NCBI GenBank assembly: GCA_025352085.1
Contig: JANXUA010000180.1
Location: 1-44,507, forward strand
DNA length: 44,507 nt
Origin: Caulobacteraceae bacterium
GTDB taxonomy: Bacteria > Pseudomonadota > Alphaproteobacteria > Caulobacterales > Caulobacteraceae
Reading direction: 5' to 3'
Both the position numbers and the translations under genes were made by a program. The notes below the pieces were generated by a model. That model saw nothing but the letters and a program-made list of their open reading frames with translations. It did no database searches and was not told where the DNA came from. Below are positions 43,013 to 44,507 of this stretch, in pieces. The first letter of the stretch is position 1, and each line of letters starts with the position of its first letter.

Positions 43013-44503
43013 ATGGCCCTCGTCCCCCTTCTCGATCTGCGCGCGGTTGAACAGCCGCTCGACATTCACCACGCCCCCGCCAACCTCGAGGCCGAACAGG
43101 CCCTGCTCGGGGTCTTGCTCTATGACAACGCCGCGTTTGAGCGCTTAAGCGACACCTTCCAGCCGTCGCACTTTTTCGAACCCTTCCACGGACGCCTGTT
43201 CGGCGCGATCCAGAGCCATATCCGCCGCGGCCAGCTGGCCGAGCCGATCCTGATGGCCGAACAATTCGCGCGCGATCCGGCGTTCGAAGACCTGGGCGGC
43301 GTGCGCTATCTGGCCGATCTGGTCGATCGCGCGCCGCCGGCGGCGCATGCGCCCGACTATGCCCGGGTGATCTATGATCTGGCCCTGCGCCGCGATCTGA
43401 TCCGCATCGGCGGCGAAATCGCCGCGGACGCGCAGGTCGGCGATCCTGAATTGGGCGGCCGCGCGCAGATCGAAGCGGCCGAGCAAAAACTCTACACCCT
43501 GGCCGAAACCGGGTCGGCGTCACACGGCTTCCAGGATTTCAGCGAGGCTCTGCGCGGCGCGGTGGAGATGGCCGCGGAGGCGTACAAACGCGACGGCGGG
43601 CTGTCGGGCCTGTCGACCGGTCTGGTCGATCTGGATCAGAAACTGGGCGGTCTGCACGGCTCGGACCTGGTCATCCTCGCCGCGCGGCCGTCAATGGGTA
43701 AAACCGCGCTGGCCGCCAACATCGCCTTCAACGTGGCGCGGCGCTATTCGTGGGAGCCGCAACCGGACGGCGGGCGCAAGACCGTCGACGGCGGGGTGGT
43801 AGCCTTCTTCTCATTGGAAATGTCCGCCGAACAGCTGGCCATGCGCCTCCTGGCCGAAGTGACCGAAGTGCCGTCGGACAAGATTCGCAAGGGCGAAATC
43901 ACCGTCAGCGAATTTGGCCGCATCAGCGAGGCGGCGCGGGAAATCCAGGAATCGCCGCTCTACATCGACGACACCGGCGGCATCTCCATTGCAAAATTGG
44001 CCGCGCGCGCCAGGCGCCTGAAGCGCACGAGCGGCCTTGATCTGATCGTGGTCGATTATCTGCAGCTGGTCACCACCGGCGACGCCTCGCGCAATGATAA
44101 CCGCGTGCAGGAGGTCACCCAGGTGACGCAAGGGCTCAAAGCCCTGGCCAAGGAACTCTCCGTGCCCGTCCTCGCCCTGGCTCAGCTTTCCCGTCAGGTG
44201 GAAAACCGCGAGGATAAAAAGCCGCAACTGGCCGATCTTCGCGAGTCAGGCTCCATCGAGCAGGACGCGGACGTGGTGATGTTCATCTATCGCGAAGCCT
44301 ATTACCTTGGCCGCGCGGAGCCCAAGGAGGGCAGCGCCGAGCATCTGGCCTGGCAGGAAAAGCTCGACCCTATCCGCAATCTGGCCGAGGTCATCATAGG
44401 CAAGCAGAGGCACGGCCCGATCGGCGTCGTGCGCATGCACTTCAACGAGGACCTCACCAAGTTCAGCAATCTCGCCCGCGAAGGACGATATGAGCCTCGG
44501 TGA
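43013..44503 (+). CDS. dnaB: Replicative DNA helicase DnaB
   Basis: This hexameric 5'-3' helicase has 496 residues: an N-terminal DnaG-interaction domain (EQALLGVLLYDN...), then the RecA-like domain with Walker A AARPSMGKTALAANI, Walker B region LIVVDYLQLV, arginine finger region and the H4 motif LALAQLSRQVENREDKKPQLADLRESGSIEQ-type. It has no intein, though DnaB is a frequent host. The ATG at 43013 is used; the gap after the rplI terminator must hold its promoter. Confidence 0.97.
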   Translation: MALVPLLDLRAVEQPLDIHHAPANLEAEQALLGVLLYDNAAFERLSDTFQPSHFFEPFHGRLFGAIQSHIRRGQLAEPILMAEQFARDPAFEDLGGVRYLADLVDRAPPAAHAPDYARVIYDLALRRDLIRIGGEIAADAQVGDPELGGRAQIEAAEQKLYTLAETGSASHGFQDFSEALRGAVEMAAEAYKRDGGLSGLSTGLVDLDQKLGGLHGSDLVILAARPSMGKTALAANIAFNVARRYSWEPQPDGGRKTVDGGVVAFFSLEMSAEQLAMRLLAEVTEVPSDKIRKGEITVSEFGRISEAAREIQESPLYIDDTGGISIAKLAARARRLKRTSGLDLIVVDYLQLVTTGDASRNDNRVQEVTQVTQGLKALAKELSVPVLALAQLSRQVENREDKKPQLADLRESGSIEQDADVVMFIYREAYYLGRAEPKEGSAEHLAWQEKLDPIRNLAEVIIGKQRHGPIGVVRMHFNEDLTKFSNLAREGRYEPR

Positions 44504-44507
44504 GGTC
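44490..44507 (+). CDS. Possible start of the next gene, cut by the window edge
   Basis: An ATG at 44490 inside the end of dnaB, out of frame with it, opens MSLGEV before the sequence ends. An overlap start of this kind is common for the gene after dnaB (in Caulobacter-type genomes often alanine racemase), but six codons cannot identify it. Confidence 0.25.

Overview
The window is GC-rich, gene-dense alphaproteobacterial chromosome. A Caulobacterales-like host is the best fit. The reasons are a DivK-type cell-cycle regulator with a CtrA-like site upstream, GANTC (CcrM) motifs in one promoter, a GatCAB amidotransferase, a ClpS-ClpA pair, a pyrB-pyrC-plsY-dprA-topA-rnr run, and many intergenic palindromic repeats. 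The species cannot be named from the sequence. There is no rRNA, CRISPR array, prophage or intact insertion sequence.

Layout. 1-5.2 kb (minus strand): a TonB-dependent receptor, then two neighbouring secreted proteins that share a Gly-rich mature N terminus (a silk-like low-complexity protein and an S8 protease), then a GIY-YIG nuclease gene carrying one in-frame stop. 5.2-9.6 kb: tRNA-Ser(GCT), a Sel1-like small protein, and gatB and gatC-gatA, separated by a small secreted protein and a 161-bp element with perfect 24-bp inverted ends. 9.6-12.9 kb is the accessory patch: an aldo/keto reductase flanked by debris of a REP-associated (RAYT) transposase, a MntA-HepT toxin-antitoxin pair, an unknown protein with a near-consensus promoter, and a 203-bp palindromic element.

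13-23.8 kb is a plus-strand housekeeping block: ruvX-pyrB-[REP doublet]-pyrC-plsY-dprA, then a CYP153-type P450, then topA-rnr, with tightly overlapping starts and stops. The pyrC product lacks the metal ligands of an active dihydroorotase. RNase R lacks its usual N-terminal winged helix. 23.8-27.6 kb: an unusual NRAMP transporter with a Fur-like box, a MoaD-like ubiquitin-fold protein overlapping a BNR-propeller gene, a NUDIX hydrolase and rpmG. 27.6-33.7 kb: divK (no pleD beside it), a HAD protein, a ROK sugar kinase, dinB, clpS and clpA. 33.8-44.5 kb: an MFS transporter converging on alkB, dnaK-dnaJ with a heat-shock-type promoter, a GNAT acetyltransferase, an acyl-CoA synthetase, and rpsF-rpsR-rplI followed by dnaB.

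Most of the window is core metabolism, protein quality control and replication. The candidates for something less described are the secreted Gly-rich protein/S8 protease pair, the MoaD-like/propeller pair, the MntA-HepT pair with a shifted HEPN motif, and several families of palindromic intergenic DNA. None of these is proven to be a new system from sequence alone.
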